Assembly (NCBI GenBank): GCA_037013685.1
Contig: CM072888.1
Coordinates: forward strand, 9,777,034 to 9,841,033
DNA length: 64,000 bases
DNA from: Acridotheres tristis
Lineage: Eukaryota > Chordata > Aves > Passeriformes > Sturnidae
Direction of reading: 5' to 3'
Shown: piece after piece, positions 23,242 through 33,108 of the stretch
How positions within the stretch are numbered: position 1 is the first letter of the stretch
Layout of the letters: each line of letters starts with the position of its first letter
The notes under the pieces: generated by a model
The model's input: only the letters and a program-made list of their open reading frames with translations
Databases searched by the model: none
What the model was told of the DNA's origin: nothing
Translations under genes and position numbers: made by a program

Positions 23242-24130
23242 ATTGTTAATGTTACAAAGATATGAATGGTTTGATTAATATTTTCATATTAAGATATACA
23301 TCCACACATCCTCTAGAATCACAGTATAGTTTGGGTTAGGAAGGACCTCAAAAATCCTCTACTGAATAAAGAGGCTGAGACCACCCCAGCCCACCCCTCC
23401 TTCACCTGACTGCAGCTTTGGCCTGGGACTCGAACGGCCTAACAGCACCTGAGGTACCATAAAGGTGACACCATTGATCAATTCCCTCTGGCCTACGGAC
23501 AAGGACACAAGACTCAGGCAGGAGAATGTATCCAAAGAAAGCCAAAGCCAGCAGCTGTGCTGAAAATCAGCTTGGGCCAGGCTGGGGCTGGGGGAGGCCG
23601 TAGCCCACAGGCTCATCTGCTGAGGCCACCTTTGCACACACACTGCCCACAGCCAGCCAGGGAGGACGAGAGTTCTGGGGCTGTGGGGGAACCTCTGCTC
23701 ACAGGCAGTCAACACCCATCCTCCCTCACGCAAACTGGCTCAGCCGCAAAATCCCCACCCCGGGAAGGCCACAGCCACGGCACATTGCCGTGAGGGACAC
23801 CTGAGGAGGGGCCAGAATCCATCCAAGAGCCCCAAAGCGCTGCCCAGACTCACTGCTGAGGCCTTGCAGCACAGCACTGCTCCTGATGCAAAGGGATGCA
23901 GCAGAGCCAGAGGCTGCTGCCATGGCTGTGCCAGACTTGTCCCTGCCTGGGGAGGAACTTGGGACTTCTCCCATGACCCAAGTGTGTATGGACCCTCAGA
24001 ACTCCGTGTTTGTGGGGGAACCTGAGCACCAAGAAGACAGAGATGTAGAGCATCCACAGGAAGCCACTGGAATCACCAAGTGGTGAGGTTTTGTACTGAA
24101 TCTGACTCTGTCACTCTCTTTCTCTCCCCC

Positions 24131-24520
24131 TGTGGACACACACATTTAGAGAGCTAGGGAATTACAGCTTGGAAATTCTTTTCAGGCCTGCATTTCTCCT
24201 GACTCTCAGGTCCATTCCCAGGCTGACAAGCTGACTACAGCTTCAGTTAAAGGGGAAATCTTCCAGGGTGATAACATGGTGATAAACAGAGTAGAATTCA
24301 TAATCAAGATTAACACCTGGTGTCTTGCCAGTGAGATACATCCTGAAGTACTGTCCTAAGGATGTTTTTCCCAATTGTCCAATGAACGACTGTCCTGTCC
24401 TAGCTGCACATAACACACTTGAAATATGGGTTGCCCGTACAATAAAGTTAGCCTTTATTTCCCCAAAGAAGTCCCTGTGTGTTGCTGTCCTTTCTCTCTC
24501 TTTGCAGGCCAGTAACCACG
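24131..24520 (+). mobile_element. Solo-LTR-like element, unit 5
   Basis: 390-bp copy with TGTGG start, internal AATAAA, TTTGCAG and AACCACG end, preceded by a C-rich flank. Confidence 0.6.
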
Positions 24521-24821
24521 TCCTCCCACCTCTATTCCATTTCTGTTTTTCTCTCCCTGTCATTCTGTCTCTCTCTCTCATTTACTCTTCAATAAAACCT
24601 ATACTATTGTCTTTGGCACATGGTCTCATATGCACCCTAAATGAGGCAGAGCCATTTCTGATCATTTTAATCAGTGGATCACGACAAAGGGCTAGAAGCC
24701 CTCCAGTCTGGAAGCTGCTCCATGCCACTTCCAGGGGGCTGGGCTGCTGAAGGGCTGCTGGGCTGGGCCCTTTGTGACACAGGGGCGTTCTATCGGGTTC
24801 CTGGGTGTTGTTGGGCATTCT

Positions 24822-24867
24822 GTTGTCCTGGTGACATGGAACAGCCCCAACCTGCAGGGGTATATAA
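24822..24867 (+). promoter_or_regulatory. X-box-like palindrome and TATA box, copy 5
   Basis: GTTGTCCTGGTGAC at 24822-24835 and TATATAA at 24861-24867. Confidence 0.65.
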
Positions 24868-24961
24868 GGGGCACAGGGCCCTGTGCTGCCCATTCCCAGG
24901 AGTGCCACTCACACAAGAGGAAGCAGCTCCAGGGAACTCTGTGCCTTACAGCACACTGAAC

Positions 24962-25576
24962 ATGGAGGAAGAAACGGTGAAATCAGACTCCAAAGCAGCC
25001 AGCCCCATGCCCAGCGGGCCAGAAGACCAGGCCCTCAGCGGGCAGTGGCTGGCTGCAGGCGACACCTCAGGCCTCCTGAGAGGCAGCAAAGACACCTGCA
25101 GCTGCCATGAGGGATCCCAAGGGGACGCCTGCATTGAGCAGGAGCAGTCCCCAGAAGAAACCACCAGCAAGGGATCCCAAGGGGAAGCCCACAATGAGCA
25201 GGTGCTGTCCCCCACTGAAAACAACACGCACCCTGAGGTGTCCCATGAAGAAGGGTGCTCCGGCCAGGACCTCCCACCACCACCAGCAGAAGATGAAGAT
25301 GGTGTCAGCCTCCTGGAGCTGTGTGAGGACCAGGCAGAGCGCGAGCTCAGGTGGGCAGGTCTCTCAGGAGGCGGGTTCCCTGAGGCTGCCCCTCGCGAGG
25401 CCTGGGTTGAGCCGGGAACAGCTGAGCCGAGCTCCCCAGGCCCGTGCTCTGCCTCCCCTGCCCGCCTGCCATCGCCCGTCTCCAGCCAGAAACCTCCATC
25501 GCGGCTGCGGCGGGCACTGCGGGCCCTGCGCCGCCTCTGCCGCTGCCCCTGCCTGGCTCCACAGCCCCAGGAGTAG
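24962..25576 (+). CDS. Array gene copy 5
   Basis: 204 codons from MEEETVKSDS, an N-terminus like copy 1. The internal repeats are GSQGDACIEQEQSPEE and GSQGEAHNEQVLSPTE. The second lacks the usual Cys and is shared with copy 6. A short change gives PAEDEDGVS in place of PAEEGDGVS. The C-terminal half is identical to copies 1, 2 and 4. Function unknown. Confidence 0.65.
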   Translation: MEEETVKSDSKAASPMPSGPEDQALSGQWLAAGDTSGLLRGSKDTCSCHEGSQGDACIEQEQSPEETTSKGSQGEAHNEQVLSPTENNTHPEVSHEEGCSGQDLPPPPAEDEDGVSLLELCEDQAERELRWAGLSGGGFPEAAPREAWVEPGTAEPSSPGPCSASPARLPSPVSSQKPPSRLRRALRALRRLCRCPCLAPQPQE

Positions 25577-25600
25577 AGCTGCAAAAGGAGCAACAACAAG

Positions 25601-25990
25601 GTAAAAAAAACAGAAAGAATAACAAGAAGAATTAGAATGAGAAGAGCAAAAACAATACGAACTAAAAATAAGAATAGGAATTAATATAGGAATTAAGAAT
25701 AAGGATAAGTATACGATTAAGGATAAGAATATAAGAATATAAAAACAAATAAGTAGAAGTAGAAGCACATGGAAAGAAATTGTTATAATAAGAAAAGTAT
25801 TAATAATAATAGGCAGAATTATAATAGATATACTAAGATTAAGAAATAGTCATAGCACTAATTGTGTTCATCATTTTAATATTAGACATAAGAAGAATAC
25901 TATGGAGAAGAAGAAGAAGATGATGAGGACAGTGAAGAAGAGGAGGGGAAGAAGTAGAAATATGTAGTAGTAGTAGTAGTAGTAGAAAAT
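25601..25990 (+). repeat. Purine-rich tail, unit 5
   Basis: About 390 bp, the shortest tail. It has only two GTAGAA copies, GAAGAAGAAGATGATGAGG and a (GTA)n near 25963-25985. Confidence 0.9.
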
Positions 25991-25996
25991 AATTAT

Positions 25997-26002
25997 AATA
26001 AA
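25997..26002 (+). terminator. Polyadenylation signal, copy 5
   Basis: AATAAA in 'ttataataaacatg', about 420 nt after the stop. Confidence 0.5.
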
Positions 26003-26891
26003 CATGTTGAAGTTACAATGATGTAAATGGTTTTATTAATATTTTCAAGTTTAGTTATACCTCCACACATCTTCTAGATTCACAGTATAGTTTGGGTTAG
26101 GAAGGACCTCAAAAATCCTCTACTGAATAAAGAGGCTGAGACCACCCCAGCCCACCCCTCCTTCACCTGACTGCAGCTTTGGCCTGGGACTTGAGCGGCC
26201 TAACAGCACCTGAGGTACCATAAAGGTGACACCATTGATCAATTCCCTCTGGCCTAGGGACAAGGACACAAGATTCAGGCAGGAGAATGTATCCAAAGAA
26301 AGCCAAACCCAGCAGCTGTGCTGAAAATCAGCTTGGGCAAGGCTGGGGCTGGGGGAGGCCGTAGCCCACAGGCTCATCTGCTGAGGCCACCTTTGCACAC
26401 ACACTGCCCACAGCCAGCCAGGGAGGACGAGAGTTCTGGGGCTGTGGGGGAACCTCTGCTCACAGGCAGTCAACACCCATCCTCCCTCACGCAAACTGGC
26501 TCAGCCGCAAAATCCCCACCCCGGGAAGGCCACAGCCACGGCACATTGCCGTGAGGGACACCTGAGGAGGGGCCAGAATCCATCCAAGAGCCCCAAAGCG
26601 CTGCCCAGACTCACTGCTGAGGCCTTGCAGCACAGCACTGCTCCTGATGCAAAGGGATGCAGCAGAGCCAGAGGCTGCTGCCATGGCTGTGCCAGACTTG
26701 TCCCTGCCTGGGGAGGAACTTGGGACTTCTCCCATGACCCAAGTGTGTATGGACCCTCAGAACTCCGTGTTTGTGGGGGAACCTGAGCACCAAGAAGACA
26801 GAGATGTAGAGCATCCACAGGAAGCCACTGGAATCACCAAGTGGTGAGGTTTTGTACTGAATCTGACTCTGTCACTCTCTTTCTCTCCCCC

Positions 26892-27281
26892 TGTGGACAC
26901 ACACATTTAGAGAGCTAGGGAATTACAGCTTGGAAATTCTTTTCAGGCCTGCATTTCTCCTGACTCTCAGGTCCGTTCCAAGGCTGACAAGTGTACTAAA
27001 GCTTCAGTTTAATAGGAATTCTCCCAGGGTGATAACATGGTGAAAAACAGAGTAGAATTCATAATCAAGGTTAACACCTAGTGTCTTGCCCATGGGATAC
27101 ATCCTGAAGTACTGTCCCAAGGATGTTTTTCCCAATTGTCCAATGAACGACTGTCCTGTGCTAGCTGCACGTAACACACTCGAAATACGGATTGTCCGTA
27201 CAATAAAGTTAGCCTTTATGTCCCCAAAGAAGTCCCTGTGTGTTGCTGTCTGTTCTCTCTCTTTGCAGCCCAGTAACTGCA
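26892..27281 (+). mobile_element. Solo-LTR-like element, unit 6
   Basis: 390-bp copy, TGTGG start, end mutated to AACTGCA, followed by TCCCCCC. It contains AATAAA and the pyrimidine-rich acceptor-like end. Confidence 0.6.
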
Positions 27282-27580
27282 TCCCCCCACCTCTATTCCA
27301 TTTCTGTTTTTCTCTCCCCGTCCTTCTGTCTCTCTCTCATTTACTCTCCAATAAAATCTATACTGTTCTCTTTGGCACATGGACTCATTTGCACCCTAAT
27401 TGAGGCAGAGCCATTTCTGATCATTTTAATCAGTGGATCACAACAAGGGGCTAGAAGCCCTCCAGTCTGGAAGCTGCTCCATGCCACTTCCAGGGCCTTG
27501 GGCTGCTGAAGGGCTGCTGGGCTGGGCCCTTTGTGACACAGGGGCGTTCTATCGGGTTCCTGGTTGATGTTGGGCATTCT

Positions 27581-27626
27581 GTTGTCCTGGTGACATGGAA
27601 CAGCCCCAACAGGCAGGGGTATATAA
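27581..27626 (+). promoter_or_regulatory. X-box-like palindrome and TATA box, copy 6
   Basis: GTTGTCCTGGTGAC at 27581-27594 and TATATAA at 27620-27626. The bases between differ slightly from the other copies (CAACAGGCAGG in place of CAACCTGCAGG). Confidence 0.65.
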
Positions 27627-27720
27627 GGGGCACAGGGCCCTGTGCTGCCCAGTCCCAGGAGTGCCACTCACTCAAGAGGAAGCAGCTCTAGGGACCTCTG
27701 TGCCTTACACGGCAATGAAT

Positions 27721-28335
27721 ATGGAGGAAGAGAAGGTCAAGTCCAGCTCCAAAGCAGCCAGCCCCATGCCCAGCAGCCTGGAAGACCAGGCCCTCAGCGG
27801 GCAGTGGCTGGCTGCAGGCGACACCTCAGGCCTGATAACAGGCAGCAAAGACACCAGCAGCTGCCATGAGGGATCCCAAGGGGACGCCTCCATTGAGCAG
27901 GAGCAGTCCCCAGAAGAAACCACCAGCAAGGGATCCCAAGGGGAAGCCCACAATGAGCAGGTGCTGTCCCCCACCAAAACCACCGTGCACCCTGAGGAGT
28001 CCCATGAAGAAGGGTGCTCCGGCCAGGACCTCCGCCCACCACCAGCAGAGGAAGGAGATGGTGTCAGCCTCCTGGAGCTGTGTGAGGACCAGGCAGAGCG
28101 CGAGCTCAGGTGGGCAGGTCTCTCAGGAGGCGGGTTCCCTGAGGCTGTCCCTCGCGAGGCCTGGGTTGAGCCGGGAACAGCTGAGCCGAGCTCCCCAGGC
28201 CCGGGCTCTGCCTCCCCTGCCCGCCTGCCATCGCCCGTCTCCAGCCAGAAACCTCCATCGCGGCTGCGGCGGGCACTGCGGGCCCTGCGCCGCCTCTGCC
28301 GCTGCCCCTGCCTGGCTCCACAGCCCCAGGAGTAG
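27721..28335 (+). CDS. Array gene copy 6
   Basis: 204 codons from MEEEKVKSSS. As in copies 3 and 7, an in-frame ATG two codons earlier (27715) would give MNMEEE. The internal repeats are GSQGDASIEQEQSPEE (Cys to Ser) and GSQGEAHNEQVLSPTK, so both repeat cysteines are gone. PEAVPREA replaces the otherwise fixed PEAAPREA. The basic and Cys-rich tail is intact. Function unknown. Confidence 0.65.
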   Translation: MEEEKVKSSSKAASPMPSSLEDQALSGQWLAAGDTSGLITGSKDTSSCHEGSQGDASIEQEQSPEETTSKGSQGEAHNEQVLSPTKTTVHPEESHEEGCSGQDLRPPPAEEGDGVSLLELCEDQAERELRWAGLSGGGFPEAVPREAWVEPGTAEPSSPGPGSASPARLPSPVSSQKPPSRLRRALRALRRLCRCPCLAPQPQE

Positions 28336-28360
28336 AGCTGCAAAAGGAGCAACAACAAGG

Positions 28361-28810
28361 TAAAAAAACCAGAAAGAATAATAAGAAGAACTAGAATGAG
28401 AAGAGCAAAATGAATAGGAACTAAAAATAAGAATAGGAAATAAGGACAGGAATTTAGAATAAGAATAAGAATAAGAATAAGAATAAGAATAAGAATAAGA
28501 ATAAGAATAAGAATAAGAATAAGAATAAAAGAATTATCATATAAGAATATGAAAATAAATAAGAAGTAGAAGCATATAAGAAGAAATTGTTAAAATAAAA
28601 ACTATATTAATAATAATAGGAAGAATAACAGAAATACTAAGATGTAGAAATTGTCATAGCAGTAATTGTATTAATCATTTTATTTATAGACATAAGAAGA
28701 ATAATATAGAGAAGTAGAAGAAGAAGAAGAGTATGAGGATGAAGATGAAGATGAAGATGACAATGAAGAAGAGGAGGGGAAGGAGTAGAAAACTAAAAGT
28801 AGCAGTAGTA
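28361..28810 (+). repeat. Purine-rich tail, unit 6
   Basis: About 450 bp opening like the unit 1 tail ('ggaactaaaaataagaatagg'), with (AATAAG)n near 28456-28528 and (GATGAA)n near 28737-28760. Confidence 0.9.
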
Positions 28811-28831
28811 AGAGTAGGAGTAAATAATCAT

Positions 28832-28837
28832 AATAAA
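28832..28837 (+). terminator. Polyadenylation signal, copy 6
   Basis: AATAAA in 'cataataaaaatg', about 500 nt after the stop. Confidence 0.5.
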
Positions 28838-29726
28838 AATGTTAAAGTTACGATATTATGAATGGTTTTATTAATGTTATCAAGTTAAAATACACATCCA
28901 CACATCTTCTAGAGTCACAGTATAGTTTGGGTTGGGAAGGACCTCAAAAATCCTCTACTGAATAAAGAGGCTGAGACCACCCCAGCCCACCCCTCCTTCA
29001 CCTGACTGCAGCTTTGGCCTGGGACTTGAGCGGCCTAACAGCACCTGAGGTACCATAAAGGTGACACCATTGATCAATTGCCTCTGCTCTAGGGACAAGG
29101 ACACAAGACTGAGGCAGGAGAATGTATCCAAAGAAAGCCAAAGCCAGCAGCTGTCCTGAAAATCAGCTTGGGCCAGGCTGGGGCTGGGGGAGGCCGTAGC
29201 CCACAGGCTCATCTGCTGAGGCCACGTTTGCACACACTGCCCACAGCCAGCCAGGGAGGAGGAGAGTTCTGGGGCTGTGGGGGAACCTCTGCTCACAGGC
29301 ACTGAACACCCATCCTCCCTCACACAAACTGGCTCCGCTGGAAAATCCCCACCCCGGGAAGGCCACATCCACGGCACATTGCCGTGAGGGGCAGCTGAGG
29401 AGGTGCCAGAATCCATCCAAGAGCCCCAAAGCGCTGCCCAGACTCACTGCTGAGGCCTTGCAGCACAGCACTGCTCCTGATGCAAAGGGATGCAGCAGAG
29501 CCAGAGGCTGCTGCCAGAGCCTGTGTCAGACTTGTCCCTGCCAGGGGAGGAACCTGGGCCTTCCCACCTGGCCCAAGTGTGTATGGACCCCCTGAACTCC
29601 GTGTTTGTGGGGGACCCTGAGCACCAAGAAGACAGAGATGTAGAGCATCCACAGGAAGCCACTGGGATCCACCAAGTGGTGAGGTTTTCTACTGAATCTG
29701 ACTCTGTCACTCTCTTTCTCTCCCCC

Positions 29727-30112
29727 TGTGGACACACACATTTAGAGAGCTAGGGAATTACAGCTTGGAAATTCTTTTCAGGCCTGGATTTCTCCTGACT
29801 CTCAGGTCCATTCCCAGGCTGACAAGCTGACTATAGCTTCAGTTAAAGAGGAAGTCTCCCAGGGTGATAACATGGTGGAAAACAGAGTAGAATTCATCAG
29901 AAAGATGAACACCTGGTGTCTTGCCCATGGGATACATCCTGAAGTACTGTCCCAAGGATGCTTTTCTCAATTGTCCAATGAACTACTGTTCTGTCCTAGC
30001 TGCACGTAACACGAACTACGGGTTGTCCATACAATAAAGTTGGCCTATTTTTCCCCAAAGAAGTCGCTGTGTGTTGCTGTCCTTTCTCTCTCTTTGCAGC
30101 ACAGTAACCACA
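29727..30112 (+). mobile_element. Solo-LTR-like element with target duplication, unit 7
   Basis: Best preserved copy: 386 bp, TGTGG at the start and CCACA at the end, which are inverted repeats. It is bordered on both sides by TCCCCC (29721-29726 and 30113-30118), consistent with a six-base target-site duplication. It contains an AATAAA about 80 bp before its end. Unit 8 has the uninterrupted site, so this is an insertion and not an ancestral block. Confidence 0.7.
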
Positions 30113-30411
30113 TCCCCCCACCTCTATTCCATTACTGTTTTTCTCTCTTTGTCATTCTGTCTCTCTCTCATTTACTCTTCAATAAAACCCATCCTATTGA
30201 CTTTGGCACATGGTCTCATTTGCACCCTAACTGAGGCAGAGCCATTTCTGATCATTTCAATCAGTGGATCAGAACAAGGGGCTAGAAGCCCTCCAGTCTG
30301 GCTGCTGCTCCATGCCACTTCCAGGGGCTTGGGCTGCTGAAGGGCTGCTGGGCTGGGCCCTTTGTGACACAGGGGTGTTCTATCGGGTTCCTGGGTGATG
30401 TTGGGCATTCT

Positions 30412-30457
30412 GTTGTCCTGGTGACATGGAACAGCCCCAACCTGCAGGGGTATAGAA
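30412..30457 (+). promoter_or_regulatory. Copy 7 promoter with damaged TATA box
   Basis: GTTGTCCTGGTGAC is intact at 30412-30425, but the TATA box reads TATAGAA (30451-30457) in place of TATATAA. Nearby, GGGGCGTTC is changed to GGGGTGTTC. This copy may be weakly expressed. Confidence 0.6.
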
Positions 30458-30551
30458 GGGGCACAGGGCCCTGTGCTGCCCAGTGCCAGGAGTGCCACTC
30501 ACTCAAGAGGAAGCAGCTCCTGGGACCTCTGTGCCTTACACGGCAATGAAT

Positions 30552-31172
30552 ATGGAGGAAGAGAAGGTCAAGTCCAGCTCCAAAGCAGCCAGCCCCATGC
30601 CCAGCAGCCTGGAAGACCAGGCCCTCAGCGGGCAGGGGCTGGCAGCAGGCGATGGCTCAGGCCTGGTAACATGCAGCAACGATAGCAGCAGCTGCCAAGA
30701 GGGATCCCAAGGGGAAGCCTGCATTGAGCAGGAGCAGTCCCCAGAAGAAAAGAGCAGTCACCAGGAAACATCCCAAGGGGAAGCCTGCATTGAGCAGGGG
30801 CTGTCCCCCACCGAAACCAACATCTACCCTGAAGAGTCCCATGAGGAAAGGTGCTCTGGGCAGGACCTCCGCCCACCACCAGCAGAGGAAGGAGATGGTG
30901 TCAGCCTCCTGGAGCTGTGTGAGGACCAGGCAGAGCGCGAGCTCAGGTGGGCAGGTCTCTCAGGAGGCGGGTTCCCTGAGGCTGCCCCTTGCGAGGCCTG
31001 GGTTGAGCCGGGAACAGCTGAGCCGAGCTCCCCAGGCCCGGGCCCTGCCTCCCCTGCCCGCCTGCCATCGCCCGTCTCCAGCCAGAAACCTCCATCGCGG
31101 CTGCGGCGGGCACTGCGGGCCCTGCGCCGCCTCTGCCGCTGCCCCTGCCTGGCTCCACAGCCCCAGGAGTAG
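30552..31172 (+). CDS. Array gene copy 7
   Basis: 206 codons from MEEEKVKSSS, with an optional in-frame ATG at 30546. The internal repeats are GSQGEACIEQEQSPEE and TSQGEACIEQGLSPTE, the most alike pair within any one copy, so this copy may be nearest to the state just after the repeat doubled. PREA of the conserved block is changed to PCEA, adding a Cys, and the linker reads PGPGPASP. The frame is intact although the TATA box is damaged. Function unknown. Confidence 0.6.
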   Translation: MEEEKVKSSSKAASPMPSSLEDQALSGQGLAAGDGSGLVTCSNDSSSCQEGSQGEACIEQEQSPEEKSSHQETSQGEACIEQGLSPTETNIYPEESHEERCSGQDLRPPPAEEGDGVSLLELCEDQAERELRWAGLSGGGFPEAAPCEAWVEPGTAEPSSPGPGPASPARLPSPVSSQKPPSRLRRALRALRRLCRCPCLAPQPQE

Positions 31173-31196
31173 AGCTGCAAAAGGAGCAACAACAAG

Positions 31197-31710
31197 GTAA
31201 AAAAAACAGAAAGAATAACAAGAAGAATTAGAATGAGAAGAGCAAAAACAATACGAACTAAAAATAAGAATAGGAATTAATATAGGAATTAAGAATAAGA
31301 ATAGGAAATAAGGACAGGAATTAAGAATAAGAATAAGAATAAGAATAAGAATAAGAATAAGAATAAGAGAATAAGAATAAGAATAAAAGAATAAGAATAA
31401 GCCTATACGGATATGAAAATAATTAAGAAGTCGAAGTAGAAGCACATAAGAAAAAATTGTTATAATAAGAAGTATATTAATAATAAGAAGAAGAATAAGA
31501 GAAATACTAAGATGTAGAAATAGTCACAGTAGTAATTTTATTAATCATTTTAATTTTAGACATAAGAGGAATAATATAGAGGAGTAGAAGATGAAGATGA
31601 AGATGAAGATGAAGATGAAGATGAAGATGAAGATGCAGAGGACAATACAGAAGAGGAGGAAAACGAGTAGAAAAATAGAAGTAGCACTAGTAATAGTAGG
31701 AGTAAATAAT
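31197..31710 (+). repeat. Purine-rich tail, unit 7
   Basis: About 510 bp with (AATAAG)n near 31324-31395 and (GATGAA)n near 31588-31636. Confidence 0.9.
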
Positions 31711-31713
31711 TAT

Positions 31714-31719
31714 AATAAA
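31714..31719 (+). terminator. Polyadenylation signal, copy 7
   Basis: AATAAA in 'ttataataaaaatg', about 540 nt after the stop. Confidence 0.5.
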
Positions 31720-32968
31720 AATGTTGAAGTTATAAAGATATGAATGGTTTTATTAATATTTTCAAGTTAAATTATACATCCACACATCTTCTAGAGTCAC
31801 AGTATAGTTTGGGTTGGGAAGGACCTCAAAAATCCTCTACTGAATAAAGAGGCTGACACCAGCCCAGCCCACCCCACCTTCACTTGACTGCAGCTTTGGT
31901 CCGGGACTTGAGCGGCCTAACAGCACCTGACGTACCATAAAGGTGACACCATTGATCAATTCCCTCTGGCCTACGGACAAGGACACAAGACTAAGGCAGG
32001 ACAATGGGACAATGTATCCAAAGAAAGCCAAAGCCAGCAGCTGTGCTGAAAATCAGCTGGGGCCAGGCTGGGGCTGGGGGAGGCCATAGCCCACAGGCTC
32101 ATCTGCTGAGGCCACCTTTGCACACACACTGCCCACAGCCAGCCAGGGAGGACGAGAGTTCTGGGGCTGTGGGGGAACCTCTGCTCACAGGCAGTCAACA
32201 CCCATCCTCCCTCACACAAACTGGCTCCGCTGGAAAATCCCCACCCAGGGAAGGCCACAGCCACGGCACATTGCCGTGAGGGACACCTGAGGAGGGGCCA
32301 GAATCCATCCAAGAGCCCCAAAGCGCCGCCCAGACTCACTGCTGAGGCCTTGCAGCACAGCACTGCTCCTGATGCAAAGGGATGCAGCAGAGCCAGAGGC
32401 TGCTGCCAGAGCCTGTGCCAGACTTGTCCCTGCCTGGGGAGGTACCAGGGCCTTCCCAGCTGGCCCAAGTGTGTATGGACCCCATAAACTCCGTGTTTTG
32501 GGGGACCTTGAGCACCAAGAAGACAGAGATGTAGAGAATCCACAGTATGCCACTGGGATCCGTCTCCAAGGGATCTATGGGTGCTCTCCATCAGAGAGCA
32601 GGATTCCATTGGGATCCAGAGAGTGCTGAGGTTTTCTACTTCATTTACCTCTGTCACTCTCTTTCTCTCCTCCCACCTCTATTCCATTTCTGATTTTCTC
32701 TCCCTGTCATTTTGTCTCTCTCAGTCATTTACTCTTCAATAAAACCCATACTATTGACTTTGGCACATGGTCTCATTTGGACCCTAACTGAGGCAGAGCC
32801 ATTTCTGATCATTTTAATCAGTGGATCACAACAAGGGGCTAGAAGCACTCCAGTCTGGAAGCTGCTCCATGCCACTTCCAGGGGGCTGGGCTGCTGAAGG
32901 GCTGCTGGGCTGGGCCCTTTGTGACGCAGGGGCGTTCTATCGGGTTCCTGGGTGCTGTTGGGCGTTCT

Positions 32969-33014
32969 GTTGTCCTGGTGACATGGAACAGCCCCAACCT
33001 GCAGGGCTATATAA
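32969..33014 (+). promoter_or_regulatory. X-box-like palindrome and TATA box, copy 8
   Basis: GTTGTCCTGGTGAC at 32969-32982 and TATATAA at 33008-33014. They are conserved here although the coding middle is not, which argues that both elements are under constraint. Confidence 0.65.
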
Positions 33015-33108
33015 GGGGCACAGGGCCCTGCGCTGCCCAGTCCCAGGAGTGTCACTCACACAAGAGGAAGCAGCTCCAGGGACTTCTGTGCCTTACAGCA
33101 CACTGAAT

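Larger units (their letters stand above)
20821..23315 (+). repeat. Array unit 4 (with LTR replacement)
   Basis: Short unit of 2.50 kb. It follows the other units up to 'cacaggctca' at 21120 and rejoins them at about 21844 in front of the promoter. Between these points about 1.03 kb of normal unit, including the 390-bp LTR, is missing and is replaced by a 723-bp foreign LTR. The size difference from its neighbours (about 300 bp) matches this exactly. Confidence 0.85.
23316..26075 (+). repeat. Array unit 5
   Basis: 2.76-kb unit with CR1 stub (about 23316-23366). From the stub through the GC-rich block to about the first 80 bp of the LTR it is almost identical to unit 6; minus-strand translations of the block are the same residue for residue. 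This marks the most recent duplication or conversion in the array. Confidence 0.9.
26076..28910 (+). repeat. Array unit 6
   Basis: 2.84-kb unit with CR1 stub (about 26076-26126). Its first part matches unit 5 almost exactly, but from about 26975 on ('gtccgttccaaggctgacaag') it departs, so the shared tract ends inside the LTR. Confidence 0.9.
28911..31792 (+). repeat. Array unit 7
   Basis: 2.88-kb unit with CR1 stub (about 28911-28961). It keeps some features of unit 8 that the others lost, for example GGGATCC at about 29665 where the others read GGAATC. This fits a position next to the founder. Confidence 0.9.
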
